A stretch of DNA of 62,693 bases from an uncultured Clostridia bacterium (lineage in GTDB: Bacteria; Bacillota; Clostridia; Christensenellales; Pumilibacteraceae). The DNA is taken from NCBI GenBank assembly GCA_947086925.1, contig CAMUAL010000006.1:1-62693 (forward strand), in the 5' to 3' direction. The notes under the pieces are model-generated. The model made no database searches. It saw only the letters and a program-made list of their open reading frames with translations, and was not told where the DNA came from. This document shows, piece by piece, positions 42,538 to 51,217 of this stretch. The translations under genes and the position numbers were made by a program. Numbering within the stretch: position 1 is the first letter of the stretch; every line of letters starts with the position of its first letter.

Positions 42538-44034
42538 ATGAAAGCAAACAAAGGAAAATTTGTTCTGGCACTCGATCAGGGCACGACAAGCACAAGAGCT
42601 ATCGTATTTGACGAACAAGGCGAAACGGCTGCTTTTGCGCAACGCGAGCTCGGTCAGATTTATCCGAAAGCGGGTTGGGTGGAACACGACCCCAACGAGA
42701 TTATAAGTTCGGTGTATTACGTGTTGCACGAGGTTGTAAAAAGCTTAGGCGTAGACTCGGCTGGCATAGAGGCGATAGGCATTACGAATCAGCGCGAAAC
42801 GGTGGTTGCGTGGGACGAGCGCACAGGCAAGCCTTTATACAACGCGATAGTATGGCAGTGCCGCCGCAGTGCCGACGAATGCGGCAGACTTATAGAGGCG
42901 GGGTGCGACAAGCTTATTTACGATAAAACGGGTCTTATGCCCGATGCGTACTTTTCGGCAACGAAAATAAAGTGGATACTCGATAACGTACCTGCGGCAA
43001 AAGAAGCCGAAAAGGCGGGAAGTCTGCGTTTCGGCACAATTGATACGTACCTTATGTATATTCTGTCGGGCGGCGGCATTTACGCCACCGATTATACAAA
43101 CGCGTCGCGCACAATGCTGTTTAACATACACAAAAAGGAATGGGATTCCGACTTACTGCAACTGTTTGCGGTTAAAAGGGAAACTCTGCCCGCGGTTTAT
43201 CCGTCGGGGCATATATACGGTGTAATCGGCAAAGATATATTCGGACGCGAAGTGCCCGTGTGCGCGGTAATGGGCGACCAACAATCCGCGCTTTTCGGGC
43301 AGAGATGCTTTTCGCGCGGGGCAATGAAATGCACGTTCGGCACGGGCTGTTTTCTGCTTTGCAATACGGGCGGCGAAAGCGTTGCGAGTAAGCGCGGCCT
43401 TATAACAACTCTTGCCGCCGACGCCGACGGACTCCCTTGTTATGCGTTGGAAGGCAGTGTGTTTACGGGCGGTTCTGCGGTGCAATGGTTGCGCGACGAA
43501 ATGCGCATAATATCTTCGGCTGCCGAGAGCGAAACCGCCGCGCTGAAAGTAGCGGACAGCGGAGGCGTGTACGTTGTGCCCGCGTTTGTGGGACTCGGCG
43601 CGCCGTATTGGGACAGCGACGCTCGCGGCACGATTTGCGGAATTACTCGCGGTACTTCGCGCGAGCACATTATACGCGCAACGCTCGAATCGATTGCGTA
43701 TCAGTGCTTTGACGTAATACATGCAATCGAGCGCGACACGGGCATTAAACCCGAGCGTCTTACGGTAGACGGCGGCGCGTGCGCGAATAATCTGCTCATG
43801 CAGTTTTTGGCGGATATTTCGGGTTGCGAACTCGTGCGACCGCATATAATCGAAACAACCGCCTTGGGTGCGGCAATGCTTGCGGCGCGTACGGTGGGAG
43901 GACAAACGGCGGCAATGCTCCAAAAAGCGGATTTTATCGACAGAGTGTTTAAACCGAGCATATCGGAAGAAAAACGCACGAAGCTTGTTTTGGGTTGGAA
44001 ACGCGCGGTGGCTAAGGCAAGATACAAACAGTAA
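42538..44034 (+). CDS. glpK: Glycerol kinase
   Basis: The protein has 498 residues, the typical GlpK length. It makes sn-glycerol-3-phosphate from glycerol and ATP. LALDQGTTSTRAIVFDEQG near the N-terminus, YPKAGWVEHDPNEI, ITNQRETVVAWD, GDQQSALFGQRCF and PAFVGLGAPYWDSDARG are family signatures. The ATG at 42538 is the only sensible start. It has no Shine-Dalgarno sequence and sits six bases after the -10 box, so leaderless initiation is predicted. No glpF or glpD is adjacent. Product use for phosphatidylglycerol or teichoic-acid synthesis would fit the LtaS-like gene on the other side. Confidence 0.96.
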   Translation: MKANKGKFVLALDQGTTSTRAIVFDEQGETAAFAQRELGQIYPKAGWVEHDPNEIISSVYYVLHEVVKSLGVDSAGIEAIGITNQRETVVAWDERTGKPLYNAIVWQCRRSADECGRLIEAGCDKLIYDKTGLMPDAYFSATKIKWILDNVPAAKEAEKAGSLRFGTIDTYLMYILSGGGIYATDYTNASRTMLFNIHKKEWDSDLLQLFAVKRETLPAVYPSGHIYGVIGKDIFGREVPVCAVMGDQQSALFGQRCFSRGAMKCTFGTGCFLLCNTGGESVASKRGLITTLAADADGLPCYALEGSVFTGGSAVQWLRDEMRIISSAAESETAALKVADSGGVYVVPAFVGLGAPYWDSDARGTICGITRGTSREHIIRATLESIAYQCFDVIHAIERDTGIKPERLTVDGGACANNLLMQFLADISGCELVRPHIIETTALGAAMLAARTVGGQTAAMLQKADFIDRVFKPSISEEKRTKLVLGWKRAVAKARYKQ

Positions 44035-44100
44035 GCTTAAAATTTCGCAAAACGGAATATTAAGGCAGAGAAAAACATCTCACGAAAAAGGGGTTACTGC

Positions 44101-45342
44101 ATGGCGGAACAAACGGAAAAACTCGACTTATTTTCATATATCGACAAGGCTTGCGCCGACCTTGAAAGTAAGCGCGAAAGCTACAACAAAAGCGCGGCGA
44201 AAATCTCCGCGTATCTTGAAAAAGAGTTGGAAGAATTCGATGCGTTGGTAGGCGTAACGCACCGCATAAAATCGGAATCGTCGCTCAGGGAGAAAATAAT
44301 ACGCAACAATTTGTACAAGCAGTATTCGGCGCAAGAGGTTGTGGGCGCGTGTTCGGACATTGCGGGTATACGGCTCGAATGCAGGTTTTTGCAAGACGAA
44401 GCCGCGTTGTACGAAAAGCTTAAAGAACTGTTTAAAATCGACGCGGGCGACGGCTACTACTGTCCCGAGGGCAAAAAGCATTTAAGGCTAAGACTCGGCA
44501 CGCCTCAACCCGAGTATCAGAAGAACGGGCTCGAAATTTACCGTATCGACGGCTTTGTTGAACTGGGCGGCGAAAAGTACAATTACGAGCTTCAAATAAA
44601 GTCGCTTGTAAACAGCTTTTGGTCGGAAATCGAGCATAAGATAATTTACAAAAACAAGCGGTTCATGCTTATAGACGATTTCGTAAACGAGCTTATGGGC
44701 AGTCTGAACGATAGCCTTAAAAATATAGACCGTCAGCTTAACATGCTGTTTCGTCGTTGTTTGGATTCTTCGCAAAAGGGGCAGATGGCGGCGGCCGAGA
44801 ATATGCTTTTGGGACTTATTAACGAGTTGTTTTCGCACCTTGTCGAGTCACGCATAGGAATATCGGTAAATATAAAGCCGTACAGTCAGGCACTTGTCAA
44901 GTATATTTTGGGGTACTCCACGTTTGCCCGCATAGCAGGCGACAGTACGGGAGATTCGGCGTTGCCGTTCAACGAAACGGTTACGCACTTTATGCGTTGG
45001 CTCAAAGACGTGGACTTCGACAAAATAAAAGTGGGCAGTCGGATTGTGTTCGACCACCCCGCGCGCTATGAAAACGCCATGCAGGAGATTATAGGCAAAA
45101 AGTTTATTTCCGAAATGAACGACGACTTTTTCTGCAATACTTTTTTCCACATTCTTTTTTCGCTTGAAGTGGGCAACGATATGCAGGACTTTGCAACTTA
45201 CGTAAGATATTACGAACACCGCATAGGGGCGGCGAATAAGTCGGAGCCCGGCAAAGTGCGGCTTAAATACGAAATAGAAAAAGCCGACGTAGGCAAAATG
45301 GTACTTGAAAACACCATAGAACGATTCGCGGCTATTCTTTGA
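44101..45342 (+). CDS. RelA/SpoT-type nucleotide pyrophosphokinase with long C-terminal region
   Basis: The protein has 413 residues. Residues about 40-215 carry a (p)ppGpp synthetase domain: THRIKSESSLREKI (ATP/GTP binding), CSDIAGIRLEC with the Asp of the metal site, and YELQIKSLVNSFWSEIEHKIIYK. There is no HD hydrolase domain before it and no TGS or ACT domain after it. About 200 further residues are helical and unrecognised (HFMRWLKDVDFDKIKVGSRIVFDHP). It is thus a synthetase-only protein longer than ordinary RelP/RelQ small alarmone synthetases. The 66-bp gap to glpK suggests co-transcription. Whether it makes ppGpp, ppApp or a related signal cannot be told. Confidence 0.8.
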   Translation: MAEQTEKLDLFSYIDKACADLESKRESYNKSAAKISAYLEKELEEFDALVGVTHRIKSESSLREKIIRNNLYKQYSAQEVVGACSDIAGIRLECRFLQDEAALYEKLKELFKIDAGDGYYCPEGKKHLRLRLGTPQPEYQKNGLEIYRIDGFVELGGEKYNYELQIKSLVNSFWSEIEHKIIYKNKRFMLIDDFVNELMGSLNDSLKNIDRQLNMLFRRCLDSSQKGQMAAAENMLLGLINELFSHLVESRIGISVNIKPYSQALVKYILGYSTFARIAGDSTGDSALPFNETVTHFMRWLKDVDFDKIKVGSRIVFDHPARYENAMQEIIGKKFISEMNDDFFCNTFFHILFSLEVGNDMQDFATYVRYYEHRIGAANKSEPGKVRLKYEIEKADVGKMVLENTIERFAAIL

Positions 45343-45362
45343 TTTTCAACATGCGGTCGGCT

Positions 45363-46832
45363 TTATTTTTTCGGATAAAGTTCTTCCGCGGTTTCGGCAG
45401 TGGGTATCGCAGGTTTATTTTCTTCGTTTTTACCTGTTTCGGTTGCGGCAATTTCCGCGCCTGCCACGGTAACTTGCGGCGAGTATATCCGCTCGGCAAT
45501 CTTGCTCTTTATAAGTACGAACAGCTTGCACAGTCCGTTAAAGGCAAAAAAGATTCCCACATATGCGGCGTACAGAATTACAAGATAAAGCAGATTAAGG
45601 TTGCACCGCCATATTTTAAGCGGAATTACGGGAAGCGTTACGGGCAGAGGATTTATCTGAGTAAAGGCGTAATTCGGCGTAAGCCATTCCGACTCGTTAA
45701 GTGTATAGCCGTTATGAGTAAAACTCATAGATGCCGACGAAACGAGCCCGCTTGCCACCGCCGCAACTATTATCACAACGCAGTAATACACAAGCGGCAC
45801 AACGCAGTCTTTGTAACGGAATTTATATATTCCCAAAGCCGCGGGCATAACCGACAGAATAAACAGCAGACTGTGAGTAAGGCAAAAATACAGAATCGAG
45901 TAACTGCAAAATATTCCGTAGTTCGACATCTCGTTTTTGCCGAAGTACACAAAAACAGTCACCGCGCCTGCGGCGTGTACGAAAAAGGAAATTGCGTACA
46001 GTACTTTTTTATGCAAAAACACCGACAGCGACGCAACGTAAACGCCTATGTTGCATATAAACAAGGGGATTGCCGCAAATACGGTTTTGTACACGTTGTA
46101 ACCGTCGCCGAGCAACATCGAGTCTTTGCTGTGATACTGAATCAGTAGTGCGATTGCTCCCGCGGCAAGATAACAGCGGCGATTTTCTGTTGTTTGCCGC
46201 TTTAAAAAGAAGTACGCGCCTACGCTCGCGCCTATTAAAACGAGCACGACGGCAAGGTGCCACACGGTAAAGTTTTTAAAGCGCAAAAAACTGTTCTGCG
46301 ATATTTTGTTTATATCGAAAAAGTTTTCGAACAAGTTAAGCGGAATAACGCCGAGCAATGCAAACGGCAAGAGTATAAAACTCTTTTTATCCGCTTTAAA
46401 GCCGCTTTGCACAAACAAAAGAGCGCATATCGAAAGACACAGCGCGCACTGCAAGAAGTATGCCGCAATATTCAGCCACGATGGAATAAATTCGTTTATG
46501 TGCGCGTATACCGCCTCTGCGGCGGGCGCGGACGACTGCAAGCTAACTTTGAAAAACTGCCCGAATGTAAAACACGATATTATTACAAACGGCGGTAATA
46601 TGTATTTAGCTATATCCGAGCAACGGTTTTTGTTGTAATACACGGCAAGCGGAATGAGCAGATAACCCGATTTTTTTATTATCTGACTTATCGCAAACAG
46701 CGCGTTAAATTCGCCTATGCGGTTGAATATGTAATAGTCGGATACCGTAAAGGTTAAAAGTAATCCCGCCGCGAGCATCGCCGCCGTAAGCACGTACAGC
46801 GAGATTTTAATCTGTTTATTTTGTGTGTTCAT
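45363..46832 (-). CDS. Polytopic membrane protein, unknown
   Basis: The protein has 489 residues from the ATG at 46832 (MNTQNKQIKISLYVLTAAML). An upstream in-frame Met lies before the promoter and is rejected. About twelve membrane helices are expected. The segment from ~210 on (HLAVVLVLIGASVGAYFFLKR, CSYSILYFCLTHSLLFILSVMP) faintly recalls YwaF-type proteins. The last 40 residues are a hydrophilic Ala/Glu/Thr tail. The promoter is perfect (TTGACA, 17 bp, TATAAT) and leaves a leader of only about five bases with no Shine-Dalgarno sequence. It converges on the alarmone-synthetase-like gene. Confidence 0.7.
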   Translation of the reverse strand: MNTQNKQIKISLYVLTAAMLAAGLLLTFTVSDYYIFNRIGEFNALFAISQIIKKSGYLLIPLAVYYNKNRCSDIAKYILPPFVIISCFTFGQFFKVSLQSSAPAAEAVYAHINEFIPSWLNIAAYFLQCALCLSICALLFVQSGFKADKKSFILLPFALLGVIPLNLFENFFDINKISQNSFLRFKNFTVWHLAVVLVLIGASVGAYFFLKRQTTENRRCYLAAGAIALLIQYHSKDSMLLGDGYNVYKTVFAAIPLFICNIGVYVASLSVFLHKKVLYAISFFVHAAGAVTVFVYFGKNEMSNYGIFCSYSILYFCLTHSLLFILSVMPAALGIYKFRYKDCVVPLVYYCVVIIVAAVASGLVSSASMSFTHNGYTLNESEWLTPNYAFTQINPLPVTLPVIPLKIWRCNLNLLYLVILYAAYVGIFFAFNGLCKLFVLIKSKIAERIYSPQVTVAGAEIAATETGKNEENKPAIPTAETAEELYPKK

Positions 46833-46844
46833 AACGCACAATAA

Positions 46845-46873
46845 ATTATACAGCATAAAGACGGGTTTGTCAA
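46845..46873 (-). promoter_or_regulatory. Consensus promoter of the polytopic membrane protein gene
   Basis: On the minus strand -35 is TTGACA (46873-46868) and -10 is TATAAT (46850-46845), with a 17-bp spacer. The ATG lies 12 bases after the -10 box. Confidence 0.85.
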
Positions 46874-46970
46874 TACGCATTGTTTTTACTGCGGCGTGAA
46901 ATTCCGAAAGATTGAATAAATCCCGCAAAAACGCTTGTAAATCCGTTGAAAAAAATGTCATAATATTTTT

Positions 46971-47099
46971 ACCGTCATACCGTAAGCGGGTATAACATTC
47001 ATTTTACCGTTATACCGTAAGCGGATATAACATTCATTTTACCGTTATACCGTAAGCGGATATAACGCTATTATGCGGTCATGCCGTAAGCGGATATAA
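46971..47099. repeat. Four tandem 35-bp repeats in front of pfkA
   Basis: Units begin at 46971, 47006, 47041 and about 47076. Each contains CCGTAAGCGG followed by (G/A)TATAA. The first three are nearly identical, and the fourth is diverged and shorter. CCG-TAAG-CGG can form a tiny hairpin in every unit, and the (A)TATAA(C/A) part resembles a -10 box. The array ends 37 bp before the pfkA ATG. The rest of the gene-free 46833-47136 holds only the leftward promoter. Confidence 0.88.
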
Positions 47100-47136
47100 A
47101 AACAATAAAAATCGGAGTTAAAGGGGAGGCAAAAAA

Positions 47137-48207
47137 ATGAAAATAGGTATTTTAACGTCGGGCGGCGACTGTCCCGCTCTCAATGCGGTTATTCGCGGAT
47201 TTGCCAAATACGCTTATAACAACATAAAAAACGTGGAAATTTACGGTATTGCCGACGGCTACGGCGGATTGATTGCCGGCGAATACAAAAAAATGAAGCC
47301 GGAAGATTTTTCGGGCATCCTGAATATAGGCGGCACGATTCTCGGAACAAGCCGTCAGCCGTTCAAAAAAATGAAGGTTGAAGAAAACAATTCGACCAAA
47401 GTGGAAAAGATGAAGCAGAACTACAAAAAGATGGGACTCGACGCGCTTCTCACTTTGGGCGGTGCGGGAACTCATAAGTCGGCGGCACTTCTTTGCGCCG
47501 AAGGACTCAATGTAGTGGGGCTTCCCAAAACGATAGACAACGACATTTTCGGCACTGACGTAACCTTCGGCTTTTATTCGGCGGTTGACGTGGCAACCGA
47601 GTGCATAGACCGCATACACACCACTGCGGCGAGCCACGGCAGAACAATGCTTATAGAAATAATGGGGAACAAAGTGGGGTGGCTCACTCTTTATGCGGGT
47701 ATTGCGGGCGGTGCGGATATTATACTTTTGCCCGAAATTCCGTTCGATACCGACGTGGTTTGCAAAAAAGTTTCGGAGCGTGCCGAGGCGGGCAAGGCGT
47801 TCAGCATAATAGCGATTGCCGAGGGAGCTATCGAAATGAGCGAAGCGGGACTCAAAAAGAAGGAACGTGCCGCGTTACGCAGTCAGAGCGGCGACGTTAC
47901 CGCCACAAACCGTCTTGCACGCGAAATCAATTCGCGCACTGGAGTGGAAACGCGCGTTGTGGTTCCGGGGCATATTCAGCGCGGAGGTTCGCCGAGCGCG
48001 CTCGACCGCGCGCTTTCCACCGAGGTGGGCGCGTATGCGGGATATTTGTGCAAGCAGGGCTTATTCGGCACAACCGTTGCAATACACGGCGATAAAATAA
48101 CGCATAATAAAATAGAGGATATTGCTGGCAAAACCAAATGGGTGCCGCTCGACCACCCCATGATTGAATCGGGGCGCAATATAGGAATATCGTTCGGCGA
48201 TAAATAA
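47137..48207 (+). CDS. pfkA: 6-phosphofructokinase, atypical active-site residues
   Basis: The protein has 356 residues, with GGGGAGG eight bases before the ATG. It belongs to the PfkA superfamily that phosphorylates fructose-6-phosphate. MKIGILTSGGDCPALNAVIRG, PKTIDNDIFGTDVTFGF and PGHIQRGGSPSALDRALSTEVG are clear. The nucleotide/PPi loop reads GGAGTHKSA (108-116): A110 stands where ATP enzymes have Asp (GGDGS), G111 is of the ATP type, and K131 (PKTIDND) is of the PPi or mixed type, where E. coli has Gly. This mixture resembles the long group III forms found in Clostridia and Thermotoga, so the phosphoryl donor is uncertain. A four-copy tandem repeat lies just upstream. Confidence 0.88.
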   Translation: MKIGILTSGGDCPALNAVIRGFAKYAYNNIKNVEIYGIADGYGGLIAGEYKKMKPEDFSGILNIGGTILGTSRQPFKKMKVEENNSTKVEKMKQNYKKMGLDALLTLGGAGTHKSAALLCAEGLNVVGLPKTIDNDIFGTDVTFGFYSAVDVATECIDRIHTTAASHGRTMLIEIMGNKVGWLTLYAGIAGGADIILLPEIPFDTDVVCKKVSERAEAGKAFSIIAIAEGAIEMSEAGLKKKERAALRSQSGDVTATNRLAREINSRTGVETRVVVPGHIQRGGSPSALDRALSTEVGAYAGYLCKQGLFGTTVAIHGDKITHNKIEDIAGKTKWVPLDHPMIESGRNIGISFGDK

Positions 48208-48282
48208 AAACATTAACGCGCATATGTCGCAAGCATATACTGTAAGAAAATACCGACAAAAACAAAACAGGGGAATACAAAA

Positions 48283-50304
48283 GTGTTTATAAAAAACGAG
48301 TATATTAACCGAGAGTACAGTTGGCTTCTGTTCAACAAACGCGTTCTCAGTCAGGCGGCGGATAAAAGCGTGCCCGTACTCGAACGGTGCAAATTCTTTT
48401 CGATATTTTGCAGTAATCTCGACGAGTTTTACATGGTGCGTGTGGGAAGTCTTGTAAATCAGGATTCGGTGAGTCCCAAAACGCGAGAAAACAAAACAAA
48501 GCTTACCGCGGCGGAACAGCTCGGCGGAATTTTCGCACAGACGAAAAAACTTTGCGCCGAGGCGGAAAAGATATTTGCGGAATTAAAACGCGACCTTAAA
48601 GCATGCGGCATAAAGCAGGTTCGCGGCAAGCTTTCCGACAGCCGCAAAGCCGAGCTTAAAAAGTATTTCAATTCGTCGGTTATGCCTTTTCTGTCGCCTA
48701 TGGTTTTGGACGCAAAGCACCCCCTTATGCGGTTTGAAAACTCGCATGTATATTTACTTATGCGGCTTGAAAAGAGCGAGCGCAAAATGCTCGGCGTTAT
48801 GCCGTTGCCCGCTAAGGTAAAGCCGATTTACGTGTTTGAAAAAGGCGGTGCGTTTATAACGCTCGAAGATATAGTTAAAGAACTCGGGCATACCGCGTTT
48901 GCCGGCTATAAGTGTCTGAAAAAATCGCTCGTGCGGGTTACTCGCAACGCCGACTTCGAAACCGACGAGGCGGACTGCGACAGCGAATACGATTTCGATT
49001 TTGCAAAGTACCTTAAAGAGAAGATTGAAATGCGCTCGTCGTTCGGCGCGGTTCGGCTCGAAACCGACGGACTCGACGACGAAGACGTCGAATTTGTTAC
49101 CGAAAATCTCGGTATAAAAAACAAGCAGGTATTTACTCACGACTATCCGCTCGACTGCAAGTATTTAAGCAAGCTCGGCGATATTCTGCCCGAGCGGGAA
49201 GCGGCTAAATACAAGTACCCGCCTTTTCGCGCAAAAGCTCCTTCGGCAAGCGACGGCAGTATGATAGAACGCGTTATGCGAAGCGATGTGTTTTTATCGT
49301 ATCCTTACGACAGCTTTTCTTCGCTTGTGCGCCTTCTCGACGAGTGTTCGGTGAGTAAGGAAGTCGCAAGCATAAAAATCACCATTTACAGACTCGACAA
49401 TCATTCGCGCATAGTCGAGGCGTTAAAGCGCGCAAGCGAAAACGGAATCGATGTTACCGTGGTAATCGAGCTGTGCGCAAGATTCGACGAAGAAAACAAT
49501 CTTTATTACGCGCACGTGCTCAAAGAGGCGGGGTGCACCATTTTTTACGGAGTGGGCAATTACAAAGTCCATTCCAAAATTATAAGCATTGTGCTTAACC
49601 GAGGCGGCGAAGTTAAATATATTACGCACCTAGGCACGGGCAATTATAACGAGGTCACAAGCCGCCTTTATACCGACCTTAACATTATTACTGCAAACGA
49701 GGAAATCGGGCGCGACGGCGCGGCGTTTTTCCGTAACCTTGCAATCGGCAACATAGAGCAGGATTACGAAAAGCTTTTAATTGCGCCGCACTCTCTTAAA
49801 AGCGGACTGCTCGGCTATATCGACCGCGAAACGGAAAAAGCCGAGAGGGGAGAAAAAGCCGCAATCTACGCTAAAATGAACAGCTTGACCGACCTCGATA
49901 TGATTAACCGCTTTGTAAAGGCAAGCAAGGCGGGAGTTAAGATTCGGCTTATTGTGCGCGGCATCTGCTGTTTGCTCCCAGAACTGAGCGGCAATACCGA
50001 AAACATAAAAGTTATAAGCATTGTCGGAAGATTTTTGGAACACTCGCGCATTTATTGTTTCGGTGAAAACGGCGATGACGTGTTTATTTCTTCCGCCGAC
50101 CTTATGACCCGCAACACCGATAAGCGCGTAGAGATTGCAACACCGGTACTCGACGGCAGAGTTAAAGCGGCAATATTCGCCAAAATGCAGAATATGCTTT
50201 CCGATAACGTAAAAGCTCGCCGCCTTACAAGCAAGGGCGAATACGTGCCCGTAGAGCGCGCCGAAGGCGAAAAGGCAATCAACAGTCAGGAGGATTTACT
50301 ATAA
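48283..50304 (+). CDS. ppk: Polyphosphate kinase 1
   Basis: The protein has 673 residues from GTG 48283, with AGGGGA upstream. It polymerises the gamma-phosphate of ATP into polyphosphate. NREYSWLLFNKRVLSQA and SNLDEFYMVRVGSL mark the N-terminal domain. The phosphorylated histidine is H430 in NYKVHSKI and the second essential one is H587 in LEHSRIY, close to E. coli H435 and H592. HLGTGNYNEVTSRLYTDLNI is also typical. It follows pfkA by 75 bp with no promoter seen, so the two may share a transcript. A terminator follows. Confidence 0.96.
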   Translation: MFIKNEYINREYSWLLFNKRVLSQAADKSVPVLERCKFFSIFCSNLDEFYMVRVGSLVNQDSVSPKTRENKTKLTAAEQLGGIFAQTKKLCAEAEKIFAELKRDLKACGIKQVRGKLSDSRKAELKKYFNSSVMPFLSPMVLDAKHPLMRFENSHVYLLMRLEKSERKMLGVMPLPAKVKPIYVFEKGGAFITLEDIVKELGHTAFAGYKCLKKSLVRVTRNADFETDEADCDSEYDFDFAKYLKEKIEMRSSFGAVRLETDGLDDEDVEFVTENLGIKNKQVFTHDYPLDCKYLSKLGDILPEREAAKYKYPPFRAKAPSASDGSMIERVMRSDVFLSYPYDSFSSLVRLLDECSVSKEVASIKITIYRLDNHSRIVEALKRASENGIDVTVVIELCARFDEENNLYYAHVLKEAGCTIFYGVGNYKVHSKIISIVLNRGGEVKYITHLGTGNYNEVTSRLYTDLNIITANEEIGRDGAAFFRNLAIGNIEQDYEKLLIAPHSLKSGLLGYIDRETEKAERGEKAAIYAKMNSLTDLDMINRFVKASKAGVKIRLIVRGICCLLPELSGNTENIKVISIVGRFLEHSRIYCFGENGDDVFISSADLMTRNTDKRVEIATPVLDGRVKAAIFAKMQNMLSDNVKARRLTSKGEYVPVERAEGEKAINSQEDLL

Positions 50305-50319
50305 CCCCAGATTAAATCC

Positions 50320-50360
50320 AAGCTCCGTTGTAAAATAATTACAGCGGAGCTTGTAATTTG
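50320..50360 (+). terminator. Intrinsic terminator after ppk
   Basis: AAGCTCCGTTGTAA (50320-50333), loop AATAA, TTACAGCGGAGCTT (50339-50352): a 14-bp stem with one G-T pair, followed by a weak T-rich tail. Confidence 0.75.
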
Positions 50361-50361
50361 T

Positions 50362-50390
50362 TTGACAAAAGCAAATACTATTGATATAAT
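50362..50390 (+). promoter_or_regulatory. Consensus promoter of rex
   Basis: TTGACA (50362-50367), a 17-bp spacer and TATAAT (50385-50390), with TGA as extended -10. Confidence 0.88.
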
Positions 50391-50402
50391 ATTATCGATA
50401 AT
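50391..50402. promoter_or_regulatory. Palindrome at the rex transcription start
   Basis: ATTATCGATAAT is a perfect 12-bp palindrome beginning one base after the -10 box. A partial copy, TTATCGAT, follows at about 50407-50414. The position suits a repressor site. It does not match the published TTGTxA-type Rex box, so the binding protein is open. Confidence 0.5.
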
Positions 50403-50499
50403 AATTTATCGATTCATTTTTCGTAAATGCGGTTTCAAAAGCTTGAAGCGCGGAAAAGGGGAGATAAAGAATTATCATAAATCGACAAAGGAGCGCGGC

Positions 50500-51159
50500 A
50501 TGATAGAAGTCAAAGAGGATGTGGTTGCATCAAAAGCGACTATTTCGAGATTACCCACATATCTGCGGTTTCTTCGTGACAAATTAAAAGAGGGGGCGGA
50601 GAACGTGTCTTCCACCGCCATTGCCGACGAACTGCGGCTTAACCCCGTGCAAGTTCGCAAAGACCTTGCGCTTGTATCGAGCGAATCGGGCAAACCAAAA
50701 CTCGGGTTTGCGGTTGCCGAGCTTATAGTGAGCATAGAAAGTTTTTTGGGACTGCACAACACGCACGACGCGGTGCTGTGCGGAGTGGGGAGTTTAGGCA
50801 GCACTCTATTAAAATACGAAGGCTTTAAAAACTACGGACTCAACATAGTTGCGGCGTTCGATATTAACCACGAACTTGTGGGTAAAAAGATAAACGGCAT
50901 TTCCGTTCTCGGTTTCGACTCGTTTGCAAACACGGTGCGTCGTCTTAACATTCAGGTGGGCATAATCACGGTTCCCAAAGCCGAGGCGCAACGGGTTGCC
51001 GATAAAATGGCGGAAAGCGGCATAAGAGCGGTTTGGAGCTTTGCGCCCACACATCTGAATCTGCCCGAAAACATTGCGGTTAAGTACGAGGATTTGGCGG
51101 CTTCGTTGGCACTTTTGAGCAAACAACTCGAAGATACTTTAAAGAACGAATCCGATTAA
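50500..51159 (+). CDS. rex: Redox-sensing transcriptional repressor Rex
   Basis: The protein has 219 residues from ATG 50500, with AAGGAG upstream; the frame is open further back but overlaps the promoter. The N-terminal winged helix has ISRLPTYLRFL and TAIADELRLNPVQVRKDLALVS. The Rossmann domain has CGVGSLGSTLLKYEGF (the NADH-binding GxGxLG), then VAAFDIN and FAPTHLNLPENI. Rex senses the NADH/NAD+ ratio and represses fermentation genes. It lies 58 bp before adhE, its classical target in Clostridia. Confidence 0.96.
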   Translation: MIEVKEDVVASKATISRLPTYLRFLRDKLKEGAENVSSTAIADELRLNPVQVRKDLALVSSESGKPKLGFAVAELIVSIESFLGLHNTHDAVLCGVGSLGSTLLKYEGFKNYGLNIVAAFDINHELVGKKINGISVLGFDSFANTVRRLNIQVGIITVPKAEAQRVADKMAESGIRAVWSFAPTHLNLPENIAVKYEDLAASLALLSKQLEDTLKNESD

Positions 51160-51217
51160 AACGGACTTGTGCCGCAAACAAACAAAGAGAAAATAATTTT
51201 TTTAAGGAGCATATAAA

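Noticed and set aside
45339..46148. 269-codon plus-strand frame opposite the membrane protein gene
   Set aside because: It is the antisense of a hydrophobic membrane protein, with a very basic product and no ribosome site.
46971..47099. Possible CRISPR array at the 35-bp repeats
   Set aside because: The units are head-to-tail with no unique spacers and no cas genes are nearby.
51160..51217. Rex box before adhE (TTGTGCCGCAAACAA)
   Set aside because: The half-site spacing does not fit the TTGT-ten bases-ACAA Rex operator, so it is not annotated.
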